Source: Hymenobacter wooponensis (GTDB taxonomy: Bacteria; Bacteroidota; Bacteroidia; Cytophagales; Hymenobacteraceae). From it: 64,000 nucleotides of DNA. Positions within the stretch are counted from its first letter, which is position 1, and every line of letters begins with the position of its first letter. Where the stretch lies: positions 372,001 through 436,000 of the forward strand of contig NZ_SRKZ01000006.1 of the NCBI RefSeq assembly GCF_004745865.1, in the 5' to 3' direction. This document shows, piece by piece, positions 50,807 through 59,029 of the stretch. A program made the position numbers and the translations under genes. The notes beneath the pieces are model-generated. The model was not told the DNA's origin, made no database searches, and saw only the letters and a list, made by a program, of their open reading frames with translations.

Positions 50807-51814
50807 CTAATTCCGCTCTGCAATAAACTCCTGGTTGGCTTCAAACCAAGCAAGAGTCTTTTGCAACCCTTCCCGAATGCGGATTTGTGGGTTATAACCT
50901 AGCAGGTTCTGCGCTTTGCTGATATCGGCCAACGAGTCGCGAATATCACCTGGGCGGTCGGGGCCGTACTCAGGGGTAATATCTGAGCCGGCCTCTTCCT
51001 TCAGGATATTGAACAGGTCATTGAGGGAGGTCCGGTCTGCTACTGCGATGTTATACACTTGGTTCACAGCTTCTGGGTTTTGCACCAGCGCCGCTTTAAT
51101 GTTGGCCTGCACGCAGTTTTCAACGAAGGTAAAGTCACGAGTCTGACCACCATCACCGTTCATGCGCGGCGACTTGCCCTCCAGCACAGCATCAATGAAG
51201 AGCGGAATAACGGCAGCATATGCCCCATTAGGGTCTTGGCGGGGACCAAAGATGTTGAAATAGCGCAGACCAATGATTTCCATGCCGTAGGTTTTGCCAA
51301 ATACATCGGCATACAGCTCATTGGCGTACTTAGTCACGGCGTAAGGTGACAGCGGCTTGCCAATACGGTCTTCCACTTTTGGCAGGGCCTTATGGTCACC
51401 GTAGGTAGAGGAAGAAGCAGCGTACACGAAACGCTTTACTCCCGCTTCTTTGGCACCTACCAGCATGTTCACAAAGCCACCAACGTTCACGTCATTACTC
51501 GTGATGGGGTCATTGATGGAACGAGGCACGGAGCCCAGTGCAGCTTGATGTAGCACTACATCAATACCCTGGCAGGCATCAATGCAGGTTTGCCGGTCGC
51601 GGATATCGCCCTCAATTACTCGCAATGCTGGGTTGCCTTCGAATAGGGCAACGTTCTTGCGGAAACCGTTAGAGTAGTTATCCAGGACGCGCACTTCCTT
51701 GGCTCCGTACTTGAGCAGGTATTCGACCAAGTTAGAGCCAATAAAACCAGCTCCACCTGTTACCAGGAAAGCCAGATTATCAATTGGCTGGTCGTGAAAG
51801 GGGGTATTGTACAC
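50807..51814 (-). CDS. NAD-dependent epimerase, WbpP/TviC-like (UDP-GlcNAc 4-epimerase group)
   Basis: A 335-residue extended SDR. NAD motif FLVTGGAGFIGSNLVEYLLK (about 17-36), catalytic Ser in AASSSTYGD, YxxxK in SPYAVTKYANELYA. LHQAALGSVPRSINDPITSN and LRYFNIFGPRQDPNGAYAAV are typical of the WbpP/TviC group, acting on UDP-N-acetylhexosamines or uronates. It follows the RfbB gene and lies with a UDP-sugar dehydrogenase, so a UDP-HexNAcA route is plausible. The start is a GTG at 51814. Strict substrate not known. Confidence 0.9.
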   Translation of the reverse strand: MYNTPFHDQPIDNLAFLVTGGAGFIGSNLVEYLLKYGAKEVRVLDNYSNGFRKNVALFEGNPALRVIEGDIRDRQTCIDACQGIDVVLHQAALGSVPRSINDPITSNDVNVGGFVNMLVGAKEAGVKRFVYAASSSTYGDHKALPKVEDRIGKPLSPYAVTKYANELYADVFGKTYGMEIIGLRYFNIFGPRQDPNGAYAAVIPLFIDAVLEGKSPRMNGDGGQTRDFTFVENCVQANIKAALVQNPEAVNQVYNIAVADRTSLNDLFNILKEEAGSDITPEYGPDRPGDIRDSLADISKAQNLLGYNPQIRIREGLQKTLAWFEANQEFIAERN

Positions 51815-51843
51815 GTTGTGTTGATTAACAGTGATGAATGCAC

Positions 51844-51900
51844 AATGAGCAATGGATTACTAAACAGCGTAGGCCACTGCTCATGTAATCATTGCTCATT
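51844..51900 (-). terminator. Terminator-like hairpin after rfbB
   Basis: AATGAGCAATGGATTAC (51844-51860) pairs with GTAATCATTGCTCATT (51885-51900), one bulged G, with a 24-base loop. It lies just after the rfbB stop. T richness beyond the stem on the minus strand is modest. Confidence 0.55.
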
Positions 51901-51908
51901 GAAGCGCT

Positions 51909-52964
51909 TTAGCGCGTAGCGTATTGCTGCTGGTAGTACTGCTGATAAGCACCGCTAGTCACGTGCTCGAGCCACTCAGTGTTTTCTAGATACCAGTCTA
52001 CTGTCTGCGATAAGCCTTGCTCGAACGTTACAGAAGGCTTCCAGCCCAACTCGTTCATGATTTTGCTACTATCGATAGCGTAGCGCAAATCATGGCCAGC
52101 CCGGTCGGTTACAAAGGTGATGAGCTTACGAGACGTACCTTTCTCTTTGCCAGTTTTCTCGTCGAGCGTGTCGCAGAGCAGGTGAATCAGCTCTAGGTTG
52201 GCCCACTCATTCACGCCACCAATGTTGTAGGTATCGCCCAGTTTGCCTTTGTGAAATACGGCGTCGATGGCAGTAGCGTGGTCTTTCACGAACAACCAAT
52301 CGCGCACGTTTTCGCCCTTGCCGTACACCGGCACCGGCTGTCCGTGCTGAATACGGTGGATGGCCAACGGAATCAGCTTCTCAGGGAAGTGGTTGGGGCC
52401 GTAGTTATTCGAGCAGTTGCTCAGTTTCACGGGCAGGCCGTAGGTGTGGTGCCAGGCCCGCACGAAGTGGTCAGAAGAAGCCTTGGAAGCCGAGTACGGA
52501 GAGCGGGGATCGTAGCTGGTTTCTTCAGTGAACATCTCGGGGCCGAAATCTAGGGAGCCGTATACTTCGTCGGTGCTCACATGGTAGAAGGTTTTGCCTT
52601 CATAGCCCAGTGGCTTCCACAGGTTCTTGGCTGCATTCAGCAAGTGTACTGTGCCCAGTACGTTGGTCTTCACAAACGCCAGCGGATCAGTGATGCTGCG
52701 GTCAACGTGGGACTCAGCTGCTAGGTGAATCACCGCGTCGGGCTCTTCGGTAGCAAACAACTGATCTACAAAGGCTTGATCCGTAATGTCGCCTTTCACC
52801 AAACGGTAGTTAGGCGCCGATTCAATATCGCGCAGGTTTTCGAGGTTGCCAGCGTAGGTCAGGGCATCCAAATTCAGAATCTGATATTCCGGATACTTCG
52901 TTACGAACAAGCGCACCACGTGCGACCCAATGAAGCCGGCTCCGCCGGTGATGATGATTTTCAT
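51909..52964 (-). CDS. rfbB: dTDP-glucose 4,6-dehydratase
   Basis: A 351-residue extended SDR converting dTDP-glucose to dTDP-4-keto-6-deoxyglucose. NAD motif IIITGGAGFIGSHVVRLFVT, catalytic THR-equivalent region STDEVYGSL, YxxxK in SPYSASKASSDH, and NNYGPNHFPEKLIPLAIH are all present. The ATG at 52964 (MKIIITGG) is chosen over a TTG at 53000. Together with rfbA it would supply dTDP-4-keto-6-deoxyglucose; the enzymes for rhamnose are not here, so another 6-deoxysugar or a distant rfbC/D may complete the path. Confidence 0.96.
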   Translation of the reverse strand: MKIIITGGAGFIGSHVVRLFVTKYPEYQILNLDALTYAGNLENLRDIESAPNYRLVKGDITDQAFVDQLFATEEPDAVIHLAAESHVDRSITDPLAFVKTNVLGTVHLLNAAKNLWKPLGYEGKTFYHVSTDEVYGSLDFGPEMFTEETSYDPRSPYSASKASSDHFVRAWHHTYGLPVKLSNCSNNYGPNHFPEKLIPLAIHRIQHGQPVPVYGKGENVRDWLFVKDHATAIDAVFHKGKLGDTYNIGGVNEWANLELIHLLCDTLDEKTGKEKGTSRKLITFVTDRAGHDLRYAIDSSKIMNELGWKPSVTFEQGLSQTVDWYLENTEWLEHVTSGAYQQYYQQQYATR

Positions 52965-53055
52965 AGATGTAAAGAGTACGTAAGGCCCGTTATGTGCCAA
53001 GCTTGCCAGGGTAAACTTACCACTGGCTGACGTTATGAAAAGACGATTTTCTTTG

Positions 53056-53077
53056 GACAGGCCTAGGAAGGCTTGTC
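53056..53077 (-). terminator. Weak hairpin after galE
   Basis: GACAGGCC (53056-53063) pairs with GGCTTGTC (53070-53077), one G-U, 6-base loop. It lies 14 bases beyond the galE stop, but no clear T run follows on the minus strand. Confidence 0.3.
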
Positions 53078-53090
53078 TATACTACCTGCG

Positions 53091-54122
53091 TTACTTTTTT
53101 TGATCCAAGGCCTGCTGCCACTTCCAAGAGCTAGCGAGTGCCTCGTCGAGGGTAGAGGTAGTCGTAAAACCTAGTTCTGAGGTAGCCTTGGTAACATCGG
53201 CGTAGATAGCAGGGACATCACCGGGGCGAGGAGGGCCAATTTTGTAATTCAGCTTCTGGCCCGTGGCCCGCTCGAAGGCGTGCACCACTTCCAGCACTGA
53301 GTTACCATGACCGGTACCCACATTGAAGGTTTCTACCGCTTCGCCGTGGCCATCTAGCAGGCGCTGCACCGCTACAATGTGTGCTTTTGCTAAGTCTACC
53401 ACGTGCACATAGTCACGGATGTTAGTACCGTCGGGCGTATCGTACGTGTCGCCGTAGATGGTAAGCTGCTCTCGGATACCGGCGGCCGTTTGCGTTACGA
53501 ACGGCACCAGGTTTTGCGGTACGCCCAGGGGCAGTTCACCAATTTCAGCCGAAGGATGGGCCCCAATCGGGTTGAAATAGCGCAGCAAAATGGTTCGCAA
53601 GGGCTGCTCAGGCACGGCAGCAATATCACGCAGAATGTCTTCGCACATCTGCTTAGTAGCTCCGTAGGGAGAATTAGCCTTCTTCGTAGGCGTCTGCTCA
53701 GTTACGGGCAGCTGATCCGGAATGCCGTATACAGTGCAGGAAGAAGAGAAAACCAGTGCATTCACCCCAAACTCCCGCATTACCGAAAGCAGGGCTAAGA
53801 GTGAGCCTACGTTGTTGCGGTAGTACTCCAGGGGTTTAGCTACTGACTCGCCTACTGCTTTGAAAGCGGCAAAGTGAATCACGCCACGCAGGTTACCTTC
53901 CTCAGCAAATACCGCACGTAGGGCCTCCTCGTCGTTGCAGTCAATGTTGTGCACGGGCACGCGCACACCTAAAATGTGCTCTAGACCATCGAGCACCTGC
54001 TCACGCGAATTGCTGAAGTTATCCACTATCACCGGCAAAAAGCCAGCATTGTACAGCTCTACTACTGCGTGCGAGCCAATGTAGCCCGCGCCGCCCGTTA
54101 CTAGTATTTTGGTGCGCTCCAT
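53091..54122 (-). CDS. galE: UDP-glucose 4-epimerase
   Basis: A 343-residue extended SDR interconverting UDP-glucose and UDP-galactose (or the N-acetyl forms). It shows ILVTGGAGYIGSHAVVELYN, IHFAAFKAVGES, SSSCTVYGIP, YxxxK in SPYGATKQMCEDI, and RYFNPIGAHPSAEIGE with the QNLVPFV loop, all characteristic of GalE. ATG at 54122. It lies between the UDP-sugar dehydrogenase and rfbB genes, suggesting it supplies galactose-type sugars for the same glycan. Confidence 0.95.
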   Translation of the reverse strand: MERTKILVTGGAGYIGSHAVVELYNAGFLPVIVDNFSNSREQVLDGLEHILGVRVPVHNIDCNDEEALRAVFAEEGNLRGVIHFAAFKAVGESVAKPLEYYRNNVGSLLALLSVMREFGVNALVFSSSCTVYGIPDQLPVTEQTPTKKANSPYGATKQMCEDILRDIAAVPEQPLRTILLRYFNPIGAHPSAEIGELPLGVPQNLVPFVTQTAAGIREQLTIYGDTYDTPDGTNIRDYVHVVDLAKAHIVAVQRLLDGHGEAVETFNVGTGHGNSVLEVVHAFERATGQKLNYKIGPPRPGDVPAIYADVTKATSELGFTTTSTLDEALASSWKWQQALDQKK

Positions 54123-54155
54123 TTTCAGTCGGTGAAACAGCCAGAGATCAAACTA

Positions 54156-54202
54156 ATGAGCTGATGAAGTAAGGTTATTAGGCCTGCTCTTCATCAGCTC
54201 AT
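54156..54202 (-). terminator. Terminator-like hairpin after the UDP-sugar dehydrogenase
   Basis: ATGAGCTGATGAAG (54156-54169) pairs perfectly with CTTCATCAGCTCAT (54189-54202), 19-base loop, right after the dehydrogenase stop and before galE. It could attenuate the downstream genes of the cluster. Confidence 0.5.
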
Positions 54203-54212
54203 CAATTACTTT

Positions 54213-55511
54213 TTATAGGCTCCAGTAAGCCAATTCTTGAATCTTGTTGCGGAAGAGACCTTTGATGTCTACTACCACCGCCGGCTGGTTGGTAATAGAT
54301 TTGAAATACGCCTCGTCTAACTCCATGTAAGGCTGGTGGCTTACGGCTACAATTATCGCATCGTAGTCGTTGCGGATCTGATCCTGCGGAGTTAGGCGGA
54401 AGCCATACTCGTGGTGCAACTCATCGGAGTCAGCGTGCGGGTCAATGATATCGACATTAACGGAGAAGTTCTTCAGCTCCTGAATAACATCGGCCACTTT
54501 AGAGTTGCGGATGTCTTCCACGTTTTCTTTGAACGTGGCGCCCATCACTAGCACGCGGCCTTTAGCTACGTCTTTGCCCTGCTTAATCATGGTCTGCACC
54601 GTTTTGCGAGCAATGTAGGCTCCCATGTTATCATTGGTGGTGCGGCCCGAAAGAATCACCTTGGCATCGTAGCCCAGCTCTTTAGCCTTGTAGGTGAGGT
54701 AATAGGGGTCAACGCCAATGCAGTGGCCGCCTACCAGGCCAGGCGAGAACTTCAGGAAGTTCCACTTGGTGCCAGCGGCTTCCAGTACTTCATAGGTATT
54801 GATGCTCATGCGGTCGAAAATCATCGACAGCTCGTTCATCAGGGCAATGTTGACGTCGCGCTGGGTGTTCTCAATGATCTTAGCAGCTTCAGCTACTTTA
54901 ATGCTGCTAGCGCGGTGTACTCCGGCCTTCACTACCAGTTCATACGTCTTGGCAATTTCTTCCAATGACTCAGCGTCGCAACCGGCTACTACTTTCACAA
55001 TGCTGGAAAGCGTGTGCTCTTTGTCGCCGGGGTTAATGCGCTCGGGAGAATAGCCCACCTTGAAGTCGCCATTGGCGAAGCTCAGTCCTGAGTGCTTCTC
55101 CATTACTGGAATGCAATCTTCTTCGGTGCAGCCTGGGTATACGGTGCTTTCAAACACCACGTAATCGCCCTTTTTCAGAACTTTGCCTACCGAAGAAGAA
55201 GCGCCCAGCAGCGGCTTCAGGTCGGGCATGGCGTGCTCATCGATGGGCGTAGGCACTGCTACCACGTAGAAAGTAGCTTCGCGCAGTACATCCAAAGAAT
55301 CGGTGAATTCAATATCGCAGCCCTCAAAATCCTTGGCTTCCAGCTCGCCGCTCGGATCAATGTTGTTGCGCATCATATCCACCCGTTTCGCGTTGATATC
55401 AAAGCCAATCACTTTGATTTTGCGGGCAAATTCGAGGGCGATGGGCAGGCCTACGTAGCCGAGGCCAATAACGGCCAGCTTGGTTTGTTTCTGGAGGAGT
55501 TGCTCGTACAC
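54213..55511 (-). CDS. UDP-N-acetylhexosamine 6-dehydrogenase, WbpO/TviB-like
   Basis: A 432-residue nucleotide-sugar dehydrogenase giving a UDP-uronic acid by two NAD-linked oxidations. It has LAVIGLGYVGLPIALEFARK, AVPTPIDEHAMPDLKPL, FESTVYPGCTEEDC, GYSPERINPGDKEH and the catalytic-Cys region GLVGGHCIGVDPYYLTYKA, fitting the WbpO/TviB group. The start is a GTG at 55511. It precedes an acetyltransferase and galE. Together they would make an N-acetylated uronic acid used in capsule or O-antigen. Confidence 0.94.
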   Translation of the reverse strand: MYEQLLQKQTKLAVIGLGYVGLPIALEFARKIKVIGFDINAKRVDMMRNNIDPSGELEAKDFEGCDIEFTDSLDVLREATFYVVAVPTPIDEHAMPDLKPLLGASSSVGKVLKKGDYVVFESTVYPGCTEEDCIPVMEKHSGLSFANGDFKVGYSPERINPGDKEHTLSSIVKVVAGCDAESLEEIAKTYELVVKAGVHRASSIKVAEAAKIIENTQRDVNIALMNELSMIFDRMSINTYEVLEAAGTKWNFLKFSPGLVGGHCIGVDPYYLTYKAKELGYDAKVILSGRTTNDNMGAYIARKTVQTMIKQGKDVAKGRVLVMGATFKENVEDIRNSKVADVIQELKNFSVNVDIIDPHADSDELHHEYGFRLTPQDQIRNDYDAIIVAVSHQPYMELDEAYFKSITNQPAVVVDIKGLFRNKIQELAYWSL

Positions 55512-55561
55512 GGGTCGGGACTTAGAAACTTGAGTTAGTAAAGACGGAAAAAGCTGGCAGC

Positions 55562-56155
55562 TTATAATTCTGGGGTAATAGGAGAAACCTGGTTATTCAT
55601 CAGGCGATACTGTTGGCCGCTTTCAGCGCAAGTGGCTAGGCCATTGGCATCAAAGCTCAACTGATGCCCGTGCGTGCTCATCCAGCCGCGGGGGCGGGCA
55701 GGATTGCCATACACGAGGGAATAAGGTGCTACATCGGTAGTTACCACGGAGCCCGCGCCTACAAACGCATACTCTCCGAGGCGGATACCACACACAATAG
55801 TGCTGTTAGCCCCAATACTTGTGCCACGTTCTACTAAGGTAGGACGATACTCATGGCGGCGGGGCACGGCAGAGCGCGGATTTAGCACATTTGTAAAGAC
55901 CACAGAAGGACCAATAAAGACATCGTCGGCGCACTCTACGCCAGTGTAGAGGCTAACGTTGTTCTGCACCTTCACATTTCTACCTAATCGTACACCATCG
56001 GCCACAAATACATTCTGGCCTAGGGAACAATCAGGGCCTAACTCGGCCCCGGCACTGATGTGCGAGAAATGCCAAATTCGGCAACCATCACCAATGCGGC
56101 ACCCCTCATCTAGGATGGCAGTAGAGTGCGCATAGTAAGCCAAAGGCTCAGGCAT
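55562..56155 (-). CDS. WbpD/WlbB-like N-acetyltransferase
   Basis: A 197-residue left-handed beta-helix acyltransferase with hexapeptide repeats throughout (GCRIGDGCRIWHFSHISAGA, SLGQNVFVADGVRLG). The conserved QNNVSLYTGVECADDVFIGP and the His-containing IWHFSHIS fit enzymes acetylating UDP-3-amino sugars in B-band-type O-antigen synthesis (WbpD group). The last 30 residues vary and may be an added tail. First gene of the cluster; a TACCTTTG promoter box lies about 33 bases before its ATG (56155). No partner dehydrogenase/aminotransferase (WbpA/B/E) lies next to it. Confidence 0.88.
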   Translation of the reverse strand: MPEPLAYYAHSTAILDEGCRIGDGCRIWHFSHISAGAELGPDCSLGQNVFVADGVRLGRNVKVQNNVSLYTGVECADDVFIGPSVVFTNVLNPRSAVPRRHEYRPTLVERGTSIGANSTIVCGIRLGEYAFVGAGSVVTTDVAPYSLVYGNPARPRGWMSTHGHQLSFDANGLATCAESGQQYRLMNNQVSPITPEL

Positions 56156-56187
56156 ACCGAGGTGATTGGAGAGAGGAATTCAGCCGG

Positions 56188-56195
56188 CAAAGGTA
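56188..56195 (-). promoter_or_regulatory. Promoter box TACCTTTG for the nucleotide-sugar cluster
   Basis: The plus-strand CAAAGGTA reads TACCTTTG on the minus strand, 32 bases upstream of the acetyltransferase ATG. Well placed to drive the whole six-gene minus-strand cluster. Confidence 0.5.
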
Positions 56196-56352
56196 GGGGT
56201 TTTGCTAGTTCGGTAGGATAGAACTTTGAACGGATGCGAGTTAAGGTTCTGCTAACAGTCAGCAAATACCATATCAAGGCAGCCCACCTCGGCGGTAGTT
56301 GACGCTATATCGACCTTGTTAGGACTCTATGAAAGGGGCAACTTCTTTTTTC

Positions 56353-57213
56353 TCAAGCTCCTATCCAGGTGGCGCGCGTCATCCGGTCTTTGCCAAATAA
56401 ATCTGCCAGCATCTCGCACTGTTGGTATCCTAACTCACGGAGCATGGCAACGGTAGCCTGAGCGTACCGCTCATTTATTTCAAAATATAGGTTACCACCT
56501 GGGCGCAGTATCCTTTGACCTAGCTCCGCAATACGGCGGTAAAACAGCAGCGGATCGTGGTTGGGCACGAATAGCGCCGTAGCTGGCTCGTAGGCCAGTA
56601 CATTGGGGCGCATAAGGTCCCGCTCCTCTTCCAGCACGTAAGGTGGGTTACTTACCAGCACATCTAGCTGACTTGTAAGATGAGGCTCGGCCGTAAGAAT
56701 ATTCACTTCTTGGAAATCGACAGTAACGGCGTAACGAACGGCATTACGCTGTGCCACGGCTAGGGCTTCGGGGGAGATATCAACAGCCGTGAGGATGCTG
56801 CCAGGCAGCGACAGGCCTAGGGCAATGGGAATGCAACCCGAACCAGTGCCAATATCCAAAATGCGTAGGCTATTGCCGCCCTTCTGCTCACGGGTTATGA
56901 GTGCCACTAGTTCCTCGGTTTCGGGACGAGGAATAAGCGTGGCGGGCGATACTTCTAGCTCTAGGTCGGCAAAGTGCGCCGTACCTAGCACGTATTGCAG
57001 TGGCTCGTGGGTTAGTAGCCTTTCCTGAATGGCGGCCAGTTGCTGTTCTCCTAACTCCGGTACAGGCTCATTGGCCTGCATCCGGCGGTGCAACGGTGAG
57101 AGGCCTAGCACATGTTCTAGCACCAGTCCGGCTATAGAATCAGCTTCAGGAGCGGGGTAAATAGCCCGTAAGGCCTCTGACAAAGAAGTAGTGAGCTGAC
57201 GAACCGTTGACAT
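56353..57213 (-). CDS. prmC: Peptide chain release factor N5-glutamine methyltransferase
   Basis: A 286-residue SAM-dependent enzyme that methylates the Gln of the GGQ motif of release factors. An N-terminal helical domain (1-90) is followed by a Rossmann methyltransferase with ILDIGTGSGCIPIALGLSLP and the hallmark NPPY motif in LVSNPPYVLEEERDLM. The ATG at 57213 is chosen; a frame from 57264 would need a start upstream of the promoter. A TACCTTTG box lies four bases before this ATG, so the mRNA is probably nearly leaderless. Divergent from ribD. Confidence 0.95.
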   Translation of the reverse strand: MSTVRQLTTSLSEALRAIYPAPEADSIAGLVLEHVLGLSPLHRRMQANEPVPELGEQQLAAIQERLLTHEPLQYVLGTAHFADLELEVSPATLIPRPETEELVALITREQKGGNSLRILDIGTGSGCIPIALGLSLPGSILTAVDISPEALAVAQRNAVRYAVTVDFQEVNILTAEPHLTSQLDVLVSNPPYVLEEERDLMRPNVLAYEPATALFVPNHDPLLFYRRIAELGQRILRPGGNLYFEINERYAQATVAMLRELGYQQCEMLADLFGKDRMTRATWIGA

Positions 57214-57217
57214 ACCG

Positions 57218-57225
57218 CAAAGGTA
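57218..57225 (-). promoter_or_regulatory. TACCTTTG box abutting the prmC start
   Basis: The plus-strand CAAAGGTA reads TACCTTTG on the minus strand, with only four bases to the prmC ATG. It decides the start at 57213 and implies a leaderless or nearly leaderless transcript. Confidence 0.45.
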
Positions 57226-57277
57226 GCTCCCGGCGCGCTGGCAGGGGTATCGGCGGCGCGGCATCTTCTGGCTCCAC

Positions 57278-57285
57278 TAGTTTTG
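57278..57285 (+). promoter_or_regulatory. Promoter box TAGTTTTG for ribD
   Basis: A perfect TAnnTTTG match, 30 bases before the ribD ATG (57316), in the divergent prmC/ribD gap. Confidence 0.5.
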
Positions 57286-57315
57286 TACCTTCACCCTCCC
57301 ACCAATTCCGCTCCT

Positions 57316-58386
57316 ATGTCTGCCACCGACTTCGACCACCTCATGATGCGCCGGGCCCTCGACCTAGCCCGCCTGGGCACCGGCTACGCACGCCCAAATC
57401 CCATTGTAGGCTGTGTAATCACTCACGAAGGCCGGGTAATTGGCGAAGGATGGCACAAGCGGTATGGCGGCCCGCACGCAGAAGTAAATGCTATAGCGGC
57501 CGTTACGGAGCAGCATCTGCTGTCCAAGAGCCGAGTGTACGTTACGCTGGAGCCTTGCTCCCACTATGGTAAAACTCCGCCTTGCGCCGACTTACTGATT
57601 GAGAAAGGCGTAGCCGAAGTAGTGGTGTGCAACCTCGACCCCAACCCGTTAGTAGCTGGCCGCGGCATTGCAAAACTGCAGGCTGCAGGTATTAAGGTAG
57701 AAACTGGGTTATTGGAGCAGGAAGGGCGCTGGCTAAACCGGCGATTCTTCACGTTCCAGGAAAAGCAGCGGCCCTATGTAGTACTCAAGTGGGCTGAAAC
57801 GGCTGATGGCTACTTAGCAGGCCCTTACTTTCAGCCGGTAGCCATCAGTGGCAAGCTGGCAAATGTGATGGTGCACCAGTGGCGCACCGAAGAACAAGCC
57901 ATTCTAGTGGGTACCCGCACCGCTTTGCACGACAACCCACGCCTGAACGTGCGGGAATGGCCCGGCCAGGACCCTACCCGGATAGTAATCGATAAAAACC
58001 TGTGCCTGCCTCCTACGCATAACTTGCTCGATGGCAGCCAGCCCACAATTGTGTACACGTATCGGGAGCGGGACTCTACCCACAACCTGGCCTACGAACC
58101 TCTCTCCGAAGCCAACGACTTGTTCCCTCAGATTCTCCATAACCTTTATGAGCGCAATGTGCAGTCGGTGCTGGTAGAAGGCGGTCCTACAGTACTGAAC
58201 TCTTTGCTCAAAGATGGACTCTGGGACGAAGCCCGGATTATCCGGAGCCCCAAGGTATTAGGCGGGGGTGTAGCGGCGCCGCACTTAGGTCTCACTGGCC
58301 TACGAGAGCAATTTGCATTGGGTGACGACGAAGTGTTCGTGTATCAGCGGCAGGCGCAAGGCCGGGCAATACCGGCGCGGTCATAA
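57316..58386 (+). CDS. ribD: Bifunctional riboflavin biosynthesis deaminase/reductase
   Basis: A 356-residue enzyme doing the deaminase and the NADPH-dependent reductase steps of riboflavin synthesis. The N-terminal cytidine-deaminase-like domain has PHAEVNAI (zinc His54 and catalytic Glu56) and PCSHYGKTPPC (Cys81, Cys90). The C-terminal reductase domain (about 150-350) has VVLKWAETADGYLAG, GTRTALHDNPRLN and VLVEGGPTVLNSLLKDGLWD. The ATG at 57316 is preferred over a TTG at 57283, which overlaps the promoter box. The next gene's promoter overlaps its stop. Gap to prmC is divergent. Confidence 0.96.
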   Translation: MSATDFDHLMMRRALDLARLGTGYARPNPIVGCVITHEGRVIGEGWHKRYGGPHAEVNAIAAVTEQHLLSKSRVYVTLEPCSHYGKTPPCADLLIEKGVAEVVVCNLDPNPLVAGRGIAKLQAAGIKVETGLLEQEGRWLNRRFFTFQEKQRPYVVLKWAETADGYLAGPYFQPVAISGKLANVMVHQWRTEEQAILVGTRTALHDNPRLNVREWPGQDPTRIVIDKNLCLPPTHNLLDGSQPTIVYTYRERDSTHNLAYEPLSEANDLFPQILHNLYERNVQSVLVEGGPTVLNSLLKDGLWDEARIIRSPKVLGGGVAAPHLGLTGLREQFALGDDEVFVYQRQAQGRAIPARS

Positions 58387-58391
58387 CTTTG
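58384..58391 (+). promoter_or_regulatory. Promoter box TAACTTTG for the fRMsr gene
   Basis: A perfect TAnnTTTG match whose first three bases are the TAA stop of ribD, 51 bases before the ATG of the next gene. Confidence 0.42.
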
Positions 58392-58442
58392 CGGCGCTGG
58401 CGCGGTTAGCTAGCACTTTCTCCCTGTTACTTGCGCTTACTC

Positions 58443-58925
58443 ATGGCCGAAGAACTGCACCTCGATACTACGCTCACTAAAGCTGAGCAATACCGCCAAC
58501 TCCTTCCTCAAATTGAAGCACTGACCACGGGTGAACCTGACCTAGTGGCTAATCTGGCTAATACCGCGGCGGCTCTGCGCCAGGCGTTTGGCTTCTTCTG
58601 GGTGGGCTTCTATCTGGTGAAAGACGACGAGTTGGTGCTAGGCCCGTTCCAAGGGCCCATTGCCTGCACCCGTATCCGACGGGGTAAGGGTGTGTGTGGC
58701 ACCAGCTGGAGCCGCGCCGAAACGGTGCTGGTACCCGACGTGGAGCAGTTCCCCGGCCACATTGCCTGCAGCTCCGACTCAAAATCAGAAATAGTGGTAC
58801 CGGTGCTGAAAGATGGGCAGGTGGTAGCCGTGCTAGACGTGGACAGCGACCAGCTAAACGACTTCGATCAGGCCGATCAAGAGGCATTGGAGCAATTGAT
58901 GACGCTGGCTGCGCGGTGGTTTTAG
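58443..58925 (+). CDS. Free methionine-(R)-sulfoxide reductase (GAF-domain)
   Basis: A 160-residue single GAF domain enzyme reducing free methionine-R-sulfoxide with thioredoxin. The three cysteines of the fRMsr type are present in GPIACTRIRRGKGVCGTSW and HIACSSDSKSE, with VVPVLKDGQVVAVLDVDS at the end. Length matches YebR. The ATG at 58443 is chosen over a TTG at 58431. It follows ribD on the same strand after 56 bases. Role in oxidative-stress repair. Confidence 0.94.
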   Translation: MAEELHLDTTLTKAEQYRQLLPQIEALTTGEPDLVANLANTAAALRQAFGFFWVGFYLVKDDELVLGPFQGPIACTRIRRGKGVCGTSWSRAETVLVPDVEQFPGHIACSSDSKSEIVVPVLKDGQVVAVLDVDSDQLNDFDQADQEALEQLMTLAARWF

Positions 58926-59029
58926 GCTTGGGGCGGCGCCGGTAGTAGAAAGGCACCCTCAAGAGGTGCTTCTCAGCCACTAACCGTGTAACTTACCCGG
59001 ATAAGTCCTACCCCCATCCTACCCCACCC

